64,000 nucleotides of DNA from Maratus speciosus (taxonomy: Eukaryota; Arthropoda; Arachnida; Araneae; Salticidae): contig OZ010792.1 of NCBI GenBank assembly GCA_963932465.1, positions 285,307,836 through 285,371,835 on the forward strand, written 5' to 3'. The translations under genes and the position numbers were made by a program. The notes below the pieces were generated by a model that was not told the DNA's origin, did not search any database, and saw nothing but the letters and a program-made list of their open reading frames with translations. Below are positions 1-9,876 of the stretch, in pieces. Position 1 is the first letter of the stretch; each line of letters begins with the position of its first letter.

Positions 1-1440
1 AAAAAAAAATATTGATTGATAGATTCTGGGCAAAAGCTATCGCCATGAATCTTGCAGAGCTTGCCGTTATTGCCAAACTAATGCATGTTAAATTTGACCG
101 CACTCCTATAATCAAACTTGTACAAGCGAGTATCGCCAAGTTCTGTAATAGAAAATGCCTAATGGAGGATATTCCAAATCTGGGTTCGAGGCTGAAAAAA
201 GTCACGTGATACCGGTAATTTACCCAAGGAACTTCTAAATGATAAGAAGGTAAGATACTACTGCTTTGCCTCATGAACTGTTTCATTGGCTATCGGGGAT
301 TTATATTACACGTCTACGGAGCCTTCCTTCTTTACGCTAGAAGTTTCTACCTTGACCACGTGCTTAAAACGTAGATGGAATATCCTTCATTTTGAAATAG
401 TTTAGACAAACACGTCTAGTAAGGATATGTTTAGACGTTTAGTTTAGACATTTAGATAAACTGAGTCTGAGCATTGTATTTCACCACTCTGAAATACAGG
501 CACATTACATGAGCAAACAAATGATGGAGGTTATTGGGAAAGAATAATGTAGAATTCTGGACCGCATTTTCAAACCTGATAAGTCTACAGCTTTTTGGAT
601 CCAGTATTTTAGAGCCGAAAAAAAATTGTTTCATTTCATAGAAGAATTTTTGAAATTTAAAAGGATATCTACCCTATATATATAAAATCCTAATGAAACG
701 AATTTATGAAACGGAAGTATGAAACGGAAGTATGAATCGAATGATTAAACAACTGATTATGTTTCACGGCGATTTCTCCTAAAATATGGAATACTTTGCG
801 ATGAAATTAACACCAAAAATCAATATTGATCCGCAAATTTCAAAACTGGTATTATAATTTTAAAATTCGAATTAGTTTTCGAAACATTAATTTTTTTCTA
901 ATTTTATATACATTTTTCAAATGATGGCAACTCAAATTTCAATCATAACAAATATTTTTTTTTCGCATTTCAAAAAAAATTATAATTTTAAACTAATTTT
1001 GTGACCAAGTTTGGCCTCCCTTAAATCTATGCTCAGAACAATGCTTTTTTTATTTCGATATCATTTTATTTAAATATTTTTATTCGTTATCATTTTATTA
1101 CAAAATTTTCATTAAGAAAAAAAAAACATTTAAAATTAATGGCATATATTTCTTTCTTTTTTAAAAACGAAACGAAAAGAAAAAAGTCCTTTCGGCAAGT
1201 GCCGGGAGGAAGAGGTAGCTTTCATTATCCTTATTTTAAAAAAGCCAACTTATATCATGCAAACACACGAAGCTCAATTCAGTGGAAACCGAATATAGGA
1301 GATTCAATACTAATTTTTATCAATACTAAATCATTATGAATGAGAATTTCACGAAATTAGTCAGCTTTATCCAAGCTGCTTTTCTTTAAAGTAACTTATA
1401 TTTGGCTGCCAAATTCGGCAATTTCTTAAAGTGCCTATCA
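1..1440. other. AT-rich stretch, no gene recognised
   Basis: No ORF longer than 66 codons, no splice-flanked exon pattern and no similarity to a family I know. A short direct duplication (GAAACGGAAGTATGAA repeated around 708-735) and A/T homopolymers are the only structure seen. Confidence 0.6.
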
Positions 1441-3190
1441 TTTTAAGACAACATGGTGGATGAGACTAAGCAGTGAACTTGGTCGAGACATTAGTAATTG
1501 CTGTGCACATGCTCACTCACATCGGAATCGGTTAATATATAGGAGTGCTGTCGCATGCAAAAAATCAGATTTTTCAAAATGTCACCCACAATAGAAATTG
1601 AAACTGCTATATCTGAGCCATTTTTTAAGGTAAAGACAAACAAAAAATGCTCCTGAATCCTTATATCAAGATCAAATACTTAAGAAAGAAACCTTTTTTA
1701 ATTTTTTTGCACCTCACTTTAAATATATATATATATTTTAATTTAATGGCCGCCATTTTGAAACAAGAGGGCTGATGAATCTGGCCAGCGAACTTGGTCG
1801 AGGTGTTGATGTATACTATCCACATGCCTTCTTACATCGAAATAGGCGAATACGTGTGTTATCGCGTGACAAATACAAGATCGTTTCAAAATGTTAGCCA
1901 TGCTAGAAATTCAAAGTGCTATAAATCAACCATTTTTTAAGATATCAACAAAAGAACAAATTTTCAGAAACAAAAACTCCTCCGGAATCTTTGTATCAAG
2001 GCCAAACACATAAAAAAAATCTTTTTCATTTTCCAATTTTTTAATACCTCATTTTGAATTTTAAGTTTAATTTTTTTTAATGGCAACCCTTTTGAAACAA
2101 GATGGCGAATGAAGCTGGTCAACGAACTCGGTCGAGACATTGGTATGTACTATGTACAGACCAAATTACATCCAAATAGGTTCATAAATACGCCTGTTAT
2201 CGCGTGACAAAAATCAGGTCGTTTTAAAATGTCAGCCACAAGAGAAATTCAAAATGCTATTACTCAGCCATTTTTTTTTAGATATAGACGAAAGAAAAAC
2301 TGTTCCGGAATCTTTGTATTAAGGTCAAACACATACAAAAAAAAATCTTTTTCCTTTTCCAATTTTTTGGTATCTCATTTAAATTTTTTTATTTTTTAAT
2401 TTTTTTAAATGGCCGCCATTTTGGAACAAGATGGCGGATGAAGCTGGCCAACGAACTCAGTCGAGATATTTGTATGTACTATGTAGACACCAAGGTACAT
2501 CCAAGTCGGTTCATAAATACGCCTGTTATTACGTGAGAAAAATCAGGACGTTTCAAAATGTCAGCCACGCTAGAAATTCAAAATGCTATAACTCAGCCAT
2601 TTCTTAAGATATAGACGAAACAAAAACTGCTCCGAAATCTTTGTATAAAGGTCAAATACATAAGAACAAAATAATTTTCCATTTTCAATTTTTTGGTACC
2701 ACATTTCAAATTTTAAATTAAAAAAAATTTAAATGGCCGCCATTTTGAAACAAAATGGCGGATGAAGCTGGCCAACGAACTCGGTCGAGAGATTGGTATG
2801 TACTATGTACACACCGAATTACATCCAAATCGGTTCATAAATACGCCTTTTATCGCGTGACAAAATTCAGGACGTTTCAAAATTTCAGCCACGCTAGAAA
2901 TTCAAAATGCTATAACTCAGCCATTTTTTAAGATATAGACGAAACAAAAACTGCTCCGGAATCTTTGTATAAAGGTCAAATACATAAGAAAAAAATATTT
3001 TTCCATTTTTAATTTTTTGGTACCACATTTCAAGTTTTAAATATTTTTAAAAATTTTAAATGGCCGCCATTTTGAAACAAAACGGCGGATGAAGCTGGCC
3101 AACGAACTCGGTCGAGACATTGGTATGTACTATGTACACACCGAATTACATCGGAATCGGTTCAGAATTACGGGCTTTACAGTGTGACAT
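1441..3190 (+). repeat. ~325-bp tandem repeat, about 5.5 units
   Basis: Units start near 1449, 1746, 2079, 2409, 2733 and 3060, a spacing of roughly 297-333 bp. A typical unit opens with AATGGCCGCCATTTTG, continues with an ATGGCGGATGAAGCTGG segment, then GTATGTACTATGTACA, a GCTATAACTCAGCC segment and a T/A-rich tail. The two rightmost units are most alike and the leftmost is most diverged. The last unit breaks off near 3180 beside a (TA)n run. Each unit starts with a potential hairpin (CCGCCAT and ATGGCGG about 11 bp apart). No coding potential is seen. Confidence 0.9.
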
Positions 3191-3269
3191 AGGTCATATA
3201 TATATATATATATCAATTTTGAACGGAGAGTGGTTTCGGGGTCTGGGGGTCATGATCGATGAAAATATA

Positions 3270-3340
3270 CCAAAATTTTTTTAAATCGCTTTCCTCCGAA
3301 TGGCTGCAATAGGTAGCTTTTTTGTAAAGAAAGCTACCTA
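3270..3340 (-). repeat. Left arm of a ~70-bp inverted repeat pair with internal hairpin
   Basis: This segment is the reverse complement, with few mismatches, of 5303-5372. Both arms contain the palindrome GGTAGCTTT, a short loop, then AAAGCTACC (here 3312-3338) next to a CGCTTTCCTCCGAA motif. The arms lie about 2 kb apart, so they may be the ends of a fold-back element, or two opposite copies of a short repeat. Confidence 0.7.
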
Positions 3341-3350
3341 ATATTAGGCT

Positions 3351-3670
3351 CAGATGTCTTGTATGCAACGGCGTACCTAATTGGCGCCACAGTGGCATTA
3401 TTTTGCCTGACATAGTAACCCGGCTATTGTTGATTATTCATCAATAAATGTTTATTTACATTTATTTTCTTTTTATTTAAGAAAGAAATGTTATAAATTG
3501 CTTTGTTCTATAGCTATTAATTATTTTTTTTATTTATTTATTGTTATTTCATTTTAAAAATGATAGAAAAATAATTTAAAAATACATATATAACTGGTAT
3601 TCGAAAACGAGTTTTTCGCCAAATTGTCGTAAAAAAAATCACGTCAAACCCGGTGCTTATATGACATCTG
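3351..3670 (+). mobile_element. MITE family 1, complete 320-bp copy
   Basis: The element begins CAGATGTC and ends GACATCTG, a perfect 8-bp terminal inverted repeat that continues imperfectly inward (CAGATGTCATATAAGCACC read from the right end). A related copy in the opposite orientation lies at 24312-24620, and a rearranged relative at 13352-13550. The shared interior includes CTCGTTTTCGAATACCAG and GGTAACCCGG segments. It has no ORF, so it is non-autonomous. I see no convincing target duplication. Confidence 0.75.
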
Positions 3671-3721
3671 CGTTAAATATTAAGCAACAAATCATAACAT
3701 TTAATTTCAAATTCAAAGCAA

Positions 3722-3988
3722 ATGGCCAATATCACCGAATTATATAAATCGCCAAACCATTCGCCAAATTAAACAAGTTGACGAATTTTTTTTTTAATAA
3801 CGAAAAAATAAATAAATTATAAAAATTCAAATACAAATAAAGCGTCGAAATAAAAATCACTTGATGGCGTATACACGTGTAAATTCCTTACAGTCAAGTG
3901 AATGTTACATTTTCGATCAACCATTATTATCGTTTAATCTTATTGTCTGGCGATTTATTTTTGGTCAATGGGATAACCAAGATGTACC
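3722..3988 (-). mobile_element. MITE family 2, diverged copy
   Basis: It matches the reverse complement of the complete copy at 20432-20704: AATCGCCAAACCATTCGCC, then the TCACTTGATGGCG and TTCGATCAACCATTATT segments. It ends with a degenerate terminal repeat, GGATAACCAAGATGTACC. The left terminus is eroded. A 61-codon ORF inside it is not a gene. Confidence 0.7.
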
Positions 3989-4923
3989 GTTTTAATTTAC
4001 CACTCAAGGAAAAAAAAATGCTAACTTACCAGTTAAAAAAAGGGTACTTTTCCGTTTATGGACACCATTGTCGCCAAGCGTAATAGTTGGCGCAAAATGA
4101 AAATCATGTGAATTGAAACATTTGAAAAATAAAAGAAAAAAACACGATCGATATTATAGTGAGTCTATAAAAAATATAATATTTGGAAACTACAGACTTT
4201 TATGAACTATTTTACTAAATCACAAATATATACTTAAAATAAATGAACAAATAACTGTTATAAAATAAAGTATACCAAATAATAGCAAATCACAATGTTT
4301 TGCATGTTTTACTATAAAAATCCTTTTCGCGATCAGGGTTGAAATAATTGGCGCATTAGCATACATTTTGGCATGGTGTCCGTATAACGGAAAAATGCTA
4401 AAAAAAGCTATTGGCGAGATTTGAGCCCGGCTAACATAAAAGTACCAAGAATTCTTTGCGACCTTTGCAACTTTTATGTAGTTTTTTTTCGAAAAAATAA
4501 TTTTGATCCTTTAATCAAAATGGAAACTTTTCTTATGAAAAGCGAAGGAACTGTTGATGATAGTCGCATGACTTAGGCTATTATAATAGAGATTGTTTTC
4601 AATTCTAAAACAGTGCAAACAATAATATTTCTAACGATTACAAATTTACTTACACATGCCTATTAAAAACAGAAGAAAAACTTTAAAATTACTATTAAAT
4701 GAGTACGAGTTAAAAGCAGGAAAATATTGAAAATTATGTCTAGAAAACTGTATTTACACATGAATATTAAAACAGAAAAGAAACTTTAAAATAATAAATA
4801 CATTAATATGCGTTTAACCCTTTCAGGGGCAAGGTACTTCTATTCGTAAACTGTTGAAATCAGTGAATGGCACCGGAATTTACAACCAAATTTCGAAATA
4901 TGAAAATGCTTTAGTTCACTTGC

Positions 4924-4960
<37 letters not shown>

Positions 4961-5302
4961 TCATTCCAATATTCTGTTGCCAATGAGCATTTAAGAATTA
5001 AAATCCAGTGGTCCAAAAATGAATTACCGCCCTTGAAGGGCTTAAAGCAGTAAGTTGCACTAATTGTAGTAAATTGTATTATATCAATCGTTTTATAACG
5101 CTGTTAAAAAATAGGGTCGGCAAAGACTCTGTTTACTTAATTCATTATATTTTAGCTTCTTTTCAAATGTTTAATTGCTCTTCTTTAATCAAACAAGAAA
5201 ACAGCCATTAGATGTCTTAACAGCAACTGATTCGCCCTTAAATTTTCGCAATAAAAGGGAATTGAATGGAAACCCGTTTACAGGGAAATCACTATAGGTT
5301 TT
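3989..5302. other. No gene; AT-rich with a trinucleotide microsatellite
   Basis: No coding signature is seen. A (TAA)n microsatellite lies at about 4925-4957. A segment at 4330-4400 containing TAGCATACATTTT and TATAACG motifs recurs near 21150-21230, so at least part is dispersed repeat. Confidence 0.6.
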
Positions 5303-5372
5303 AGGTAGCTTTCATTACAAAAAGCTACCTATTGCAGCCGTTCGGAGGAAAGCGATTTCAAAACATTTTGGT
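5303..5372 (+). repeat. Right arm of the ~70-bp inverted repeat pair
   Basis: Partner of 3270-3340. The hairpin GGTAGCTTT...AAAGCTACC lies at 5304-5329, followed by TTCGGAGGAAAGCG. The Ty3/Gypsy reading frame becomes recognisable immediately to its right, so the arm may mark the edge of an insertion into that element or the point where it was truncated. Confidence 0.7.
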
Positions 5373-6020
5373 CCACACCACCCCCAAGCCAATGGAAAAG
5401 TTGAACGATTGCACATAACTCTAAAGGCCGCACTAATGGCACACAATAACCTGGCACACAAACACTGCCAACTGTTCTTCTTGGTCTACGCACTGCCATG
5501 CAGGAAGATTCCGCACATACTATAGCACAAATGGTCTATGGACAAAACATACGTTTACCTGGAGAATTTTTCCATGAAAGTACAATTTCCTACACCACCT
5601 GATAATTTTGCAAAACAACTTCAAAAAGTGATTGAAGAAGTCGGACCAAGAACTGTGTCAAAAAAGTATGTACAGAAAATATTTGTTCCTTAAGAGTTAA
5701 AAACTACGTCGCATGTATTTGTTCGCAAAGACAGAGTTAAAAAGCAACTGGAACCCCCATACGAAGGTCCATTTCCAGTCGTTGATAGAAACGAAAAATT
5801 TTTCACTCTCAAAATCAAATACAAAACTGTAACTGCCTCTATTGATAGGTTAAAACCTGCATACTTCTTGCAAACACCAGATTTTGCTACAAAGCAATCA
5901 ACACAGAAAATACAACCTGCAAAAGAACCACATGACTGTCATATTCAAGACCAAAAACTTCCTGAAAAACAGTCACGTTCAGCACGAACGATTAAACTTC
6001 TTGTGCGATTTCGAGATTAG
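5373..6020 (+). pseudogene. Ty3/Gypsy retrotransposon Pol, integrase C-terminal remnant
   Basis: Translation gives the end of a Ty3/Gypsy integrase in the usual order: HHPQANGKVERLH near 5373, an LLGLRTA..EDSAHT stretch near 5475-5515, then the C-terminal PYEGPFPV segment and SIDRLKPAY near 5840, ending in a basic tail and a TAG at 6018-6020. In active elements integrase joins the cDNA to host DNA; these motifs belong to its core end and C-terminal domain. The frame is broken: a +1 shift near 5455-5465, another near 5590, and an in-frame TAA at 5691. Gag, protease, reverse transcriptase and the integrase zinc finger are all absent. It is a 5'-truncated, dead copy. The polypurine tract and LTR that should follow are present directly downstream, which supports the family call. 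Confidence 0.9.
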
Positions 6021-6118
6021 CACATATATATTTATTTTGAAGTATTTTTTTAAATTTTAGTGTATTGTTATTTTTGTAATTAGCATTTTTTTGTATATAT
6101 TGTAACGTAAGTTCGTTA

Positions 6119-6130
6119 CTGGGAGGAGAG
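6119..6130 (+). other. Polypurine tract of the Gypsy element
   Basis: CTGGGAGGAGAG directly precedes the LTR start. Ty3/Gypsy elements use such a purine run to prime plus-strand DNA synthesis. Its position, about 100 bp after the Pol stop and 3 bp before the TGTTG terminus, fits. Confidence 0.7.
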
Positions 6131-6133
6131 TAC

Positions 6134-6328
6134 TGTTGTGGCTTAAATTTATTTAGTTTTGTTGAGTTGGCAACAGCTCAAAAGTTTCAGTTTTTGTTTT
6201 GTAAAAAATAAAAAGATGTTCGACGAATAAATAATTGGGATTTGTGAATCATTTTAAATATATTTAATCGTAAGATTTATAATATCTGAAAATACGAATA
6301 TATTGATGTAAAAAGCAGCGCCCCAACA
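6134..6328 (+). mobile_element. Short 3' LTR of the Gypsy element (~195 bp)
   Basis: It starts TGTTG just after the polypurine tract and ends CAACA, a TG...CA inverted terminus. It contains AATAAA-like signals near 6207 and 6228. No matching 5' LTR is in the window, so the right boundary rests on the terminal inverted repeat alone. Confidence 0.6.
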
Positions 6329-6539
6329 ACTTGCATTTTTTAGCTATATCAATCTACATTTTTTTACGAAATAAAAAGAATTAGGTTTGTTACAATTTCC
6401 CGTTACATTTATCTTTATTGTGGTTTTTAATACATTCGATTGTTACGTCATTATTAAAGTAAACCTATTCTTTTAGTAATTTTTTTAAATTTAAATTCAA
6501 TAATTTTCCTATCTTAAAATTTTACAATGGCAGCGTTCT

Positions 6540-6624
6540 CCCATTTGTATAATTTGGCTAAATAGTTTGGCGATTTTTTCAATTTGGCGAAATTGTTCAG
6601 TCGGCGGGATAATCCAGTTGTACC
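6540..6624 (+). mobile_element. MITE family 2, right-end fragment
   Basis: TTTGGCGATTTTTTCAATTTGGCGAAATTG followed by GGATAATCCAGTTGTACC resembles the right ~85 bp of the complete copy at 20432-20704, in the same orientation. The rest of the element is missing. Confidence 0.6.
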
Positions 6625-6829
6625 TAATAAACATATGATTTACGCTTTCTTTTAGGAAGCATATCTTTTTTTTCCAAAATAGCAATATTTATGCAAGTGA
6701 TATTAATACATAATTGCATAAATATCCGTAAGAATAATCTTGAAATCCGAATTCCTGAGATGTTATTACAATGATAAAACTAAAAAAATTTTAAAGAAAA
6801 GAAAAAGCTAAATAGGACAGGAGGAGAGA

Positions 6830-6891
6830 TAGTATATTTTTAGAAGAGTTCTGAATTTTGTAGTATATTTTTAGAAGGGTTCTGAATTTTG
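6830..6891 (+). repeat. 31-bp direct tandem duplication
   Basis: TAGTATATTTTTAGAAG and the following TTCTGAATTTTG occur twice at a 31-bp offset (6830 and 6861) with one base difference. Confidence 0.85.
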
Positions 6892-7114
6892 TCCAGGTTG
6901 CCGCGATTGGCGAAGGAATCCAAAATGACACCAATAGGTCGATTTGGCATCTTACCAAAATTTTAAAGATGGCGGAAAAACATGTTTTATAAATATTTAT
7001 TTTTAAATTGAAAATAATATATATACGTATTAGTTTTATGTATATTTACATAATATTGCATATACTGAAAAATATCGTTTAAAAAATCTCCAGAAAATTA
7101 TAAATTAAAATATA
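6892..7114. other. No gene seen
   Basis: AT-rich spacer between the small duplication and the fold-back element. No ORF or repeat was recognised. Confidence 0.5.
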
Positions 7115-7566
7115 CCGGGTGTCCTAAAAAGGACTGACTGATTTTAAATTTATATAACTTGCAAACGGTGACAGTTATTAAAAAAATTCTTGCAGGAGAT
7201 TACATATAAGGTCAAAAGGTTTATTACAGCGATTTTTGATTTTAATTCGAATTACAAACAATAGATGGCGCTGCGATCAGTACACGCTAAATCCAGGATC
7301 GTTTTTTTTTGTACTTCGGGACCAACTCAATACATTTTTTTTTCCTTTTTCTGCATGGAGAAGAGAAAAGCCAAATAATCGAGCCTGTATTTAGCGCCTA
7401 TTGCTTACAGCGCCATCTATTTTTTGTAATTAGAACTAAAATCGAAATCACTGTAAAAAATTTTTTGACCTTATGCATAACCCCCCTGCAAGAATTTTTT
7501 AAATGTCTGTCACCGTTTGCAAGTTATTGAATTTTAAAATCAGTCAGTCCTTTTTAGGACACCCGG
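7115..7566. mobile_element. Long-TIR fold-back MITE, 452 bp
   Basis: It starts CCGGGTGTCCTAAAAAGG and ends with the exact reverse complement, flanked on both sides by TA (TATA). The inverted arms extend about 170 bp inward with scattered differences, including matching AACTTGCAAACGGTGACAG and ATAGATGGCGCTG blocks, so the single strand could fold almost end to end. TA duplication and long inverted repeats are typical of Tc1/mariner-derived MITEs, but no transposase is present and the superfamily is inferred. The 73-codon ORF inside it is incidental. Confidence 0.9.
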
Positions 7567-7888
7567 TATATATATTAAAGAAAATTAATTATAAAAAAGT
7601 GTTCAAAATTGTTACTTATCCACCAGTAGCATTCAAGTAATGAAAAAAGTAATCCCAAATGCTGAAGATCGCAACAACCACATCGAAAAATTCATCGCCA
7701 AAAAAAGCTTGCCATAAAAACAGGATATGGAACTGTTCCCTATATTTATATAATTGGTTTAGAAGTTTAAAATTTTTAACCAAGGATATTGAGATATGTT
7801 GTCGCCAAGATGAAAGAAATTCATCTTTAGAAACATTTGTTCCCGCATAAAAGAAAAAAAAGGCAAATTTTATTACCTAAAATCATAA
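7567..7888. other. No gene recognised
   Basis: Unique-looking AT-rich DNA. A 63-codon ORF (7659-7850) has no recognisable domain. Confidence 0.5.
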
Positions 7889-8224
7889 TTATATAAATTC
7901 GAACCTACACTTATTGTTAACACGATAGCGTCCAAAATATTTGTCGTATCGACACAAAAAGTTAAATGGACGTTGGTAGTCCCAAAATTTCGGTGCGTAT
8001 TGAAAATCATAAATATTCGTCAACTCTAACGGCATGAAATGTCTGCTCAAAAATTTCCCATAGAGATAACATTGTGGGTTTAAATCTATATATTTGAAAG
8101 ATAAGGCTTTTTTTAGACACCAACCTTGAGCTTTTTTCTGCACCAATTTTAATAATTCTTTTTTTAAATGAAAGCTGTTTCGTTGTAGATTTGAGGCACT
8201 AGATATTTTTTTAAATATTCCCAA
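7889..8224 (-). CDS. Unrecognised 111-codon ORF, possible exon or fragment
   Basis: I do not recognise this product. The frame has no ATG at its 5' end (it opens at TTG), so if real it would be an exon or a gene remnant. The composition is more protein-like than its neighbours: mixed charge (KKELLKLVQKKAQGW near residues 22-36) and an aromatic/basic C-terminus (FLCRYDKYFGRYRV near residues 88-101), not the Phe/Ile/Lys monotony of random AT-rich frames. A possible splice acceptor (ATATCTAG on the minus strand, near 8202-8209) would place the exon start inside the frame. No signal peptide or membrane segment stands out. A chance ORF is equally plausible. Confidence 0.25.
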   Translation of the reverse strand: MGIFKKISSASNLQRNSFHLKKELLKLVQKKAQGWCLKKALSFKYIDLNPQCYLYGKFLSRHFMPLELTNIYDFQYAPKFWDYQRPFNFLCRYDKYFGRYRVNNKCRFEFI

Positions 8225-8639
8225 TTTTATATTTAAATTAAAAATTAAAATGATTTTTTTCTATGATTTTTTTTTCAAAATAGAATTTTTTTGTCAATTG
8301 AATTACTTCCATTGTTGTAAAGAAAAGAAAATTAATACAATATGTTTATCTTTATTGATGCCAATTTCTAATAAAATTCAATATTAACTTTGTAAAAAAA
8401 GGGAACAGAAAATGACGTTACGCTTTAAAAAAACACTAAGTTTTTCATCAAAAAGTTGTTACAATTCAATACTCTTCTACGCCACTGAGTTTGAGATGTT
8501 ATGTGAAATGCTTCAATGAGGCAAAGTGACATCATATTTAAATGAAAACCATCATTTTCTCTGATAAAAAGAAATATTTTACTACGAACGCCTCTAAAAG
8601 ATATAAATTTCTCGAATTTTACTCGCCGATACCCAGATT

Positions 8640-9010
8640 AGAATCACAAGTCAAAAGTGCGAATGTTCACATGCAAAGTCGTAGTTAGCAAACTTGATTT
8701 CAAATTTGGAAATATATGTAATAACTTATTGCGTACTGCGATATTTTTGAAATGGTGAATGTAAATTTGAGAGATGCGAATGTAAATTTTGAGAAGATGT
8801 GAAAGGCGTTAAGTTTAGGTTTCACGCGAAAAATAATTCTATGATTGGCTCATGGTGAAATCATTTTTGCTGATTTTTAATAGGTAATTTCAAACATAAG
8901 AGCCTCAATGGGTAATTTCATCATAATTCCTTATCTTGGTTAGGTATACCAATACATTTTAATTTAATACGTTGAATAGTTGAAGTTTATGGAATTCGTA
9001 TTTTGGTCAC
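8640..9010 (+). repeat. Dispersed repeat, inverted copy of 14220-14575
   Basis: The segment contains TTCTATGATT, then GGTGAAATCATTTTTGCTG and CTTATCTTG. The same order, with scattered differences, appears on the minus strand of 14220-14575. That second copy lies inside a Helitron-like element, so this one is probably a Helitron fragment, but no terminus is visible here. Confidence 0.6.
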
Positions 9011-9309
9011 TTTAAATTAAAAATAATATTTGTTGAGAGTAAGTATTAATTAATGTATGTGTTCCTTTTTAAAAAATTTCTTTCGTGTAAATACGACGGG
9101 TTTCATCTCGATATTAAACAAAACATTAGCTCCATTGTTGTAAATTATGCATTTTAACCTCATCCGAATCGTTATGGCGTCATCAATATTTGTGACCTGA
9201 GATATAGATTGACTTTCAGAAGTTTTACTTTCTACGTCCGTAACGACCACTTTTTCTTTTTTTCAGTACGAACCTTTTATTCTCCATAACCTACCAAATC
9301 GATGCAATT

Positions 9310-9548
9310 CATTTATTTATTTATTTATCGAACAACAAACATACGACTTGTGTGCTTGACATGAGAGTCCGCTTATAAGTCGGAAACAAGATAGCACAAG
9401 GAAATATTACAACACAAGAGAAATACACCCTGGGAATTCCACACAAAGAGTGTGTGCAATGGAACCAGCGGGAATCGAACCCACAAAGTCTTACGCTCGC
9501 AAGCGATTAGCAGAGTGGTGCTTTGACCATTCAGCCACAGACGTCCCA
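9310..9548 (-). mobile_element. tRNA-derived SINE with (AAAT)n tail
   Basis: Read on the minus strand, it starts GGGACGTCTGTGGCTGAATGG, giving an A-box-like TGGCTGAATGG, a CTCTGCTAATC loop like a Ser(GCT) anticodon arm, and a B box GGTTCGATTCCC. A tRNA-unrelated body follows, ending in repeated AAAT (plus-strand ATTTATTTATTT at 9311-9327). The 8-bp target duplication ATGCAATT flanks it at 9302-9309 and 9549-9556. Polymerase III promoter boxes, body and simple tail are the standard SINE layout, and LINE-encoded reverse transcription would have mobilised it. It inserted into unit one of the 407-bp tandem repeat. Confidence 0.9.
9460..9548 (-). promoter_or_regulatory. SINE head: tRNA-like internal Pol III promoter
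   Basis: The tRNA-Ser(GCT)-like head contains both A box (about 9527-9538) and B box (9472-9483). The acceptor ends GGGAC and GTTCC can pair with one G-T wobble. The continuous SINE body and the target duplication outside it show that this is not a free-standing tRNA gene. Confidence 0.75.
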
Positions 9549-9696
9549 ATGCAATTAATTTTGAATTTTAAGTTAAGAGAAATGAAAATAAATCGAATAC
9601 GATGATTACGATTTTGAGTCTTAGCCGCATGGTAACGGATTTCGTATTAGCCACATGGCTATGAGTAATAAATCAAAGAAATCGAGAAAAATATAA

Positions 9697-9876
9697 CAAG
9701 ATTTTGTACGGATGAGTGTATTTTTTCCAGGAGAGTTTACAGTATTTTTTATAGAAAAATAAATCTAGGCTAAACTGCTGAAATTTCGCATTCTTATAAG
9801 GAGAGATTTTCTATAAGAAAATAGCGGTGCAGAAGAATTTCCTGGTCGCAAAATTCCAGGAGTCGTACGAACCCTG
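9697..9876. mobile_element. Small MITE, 180 bp, with 6-bp target duplication
   Basis: ATATAA occurs at 9691-9696 and again at 9877-9882, whereas the two sister tandem units carry a single ATATAATGTCA at this point. The ends are weakly inverted (CAAGATTTTGTACGG against CAGGGTTCGTACG), and CCAGGA appears near both ends. An internal hairpin, CTTATAAGGAGAGATTTTCTATAAG, sits near 9794-9820. No ORF is present. The superfamily is unassigned. Confidence 0.8.

Noticed and set aside
12..209. 65-codon ORF at the window start
   Set aside because: Short, without domain or regulatory context, and in a region with no other coding sign.
9050..9250. 66-codon minus-strand ORF with fairly protein-like composition
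   Set aside because: It has a GTG start, a stop only a few codons upstream, no clear splice sites and no family I recognise. Not enough to call an exon.
9460..9548. Functional tRNA-Ser gene
   Set aside because: The tRNA-like part is continuous with a SINE body and AAAT tail, and the target duplication encloses the whole 239-bp unit.
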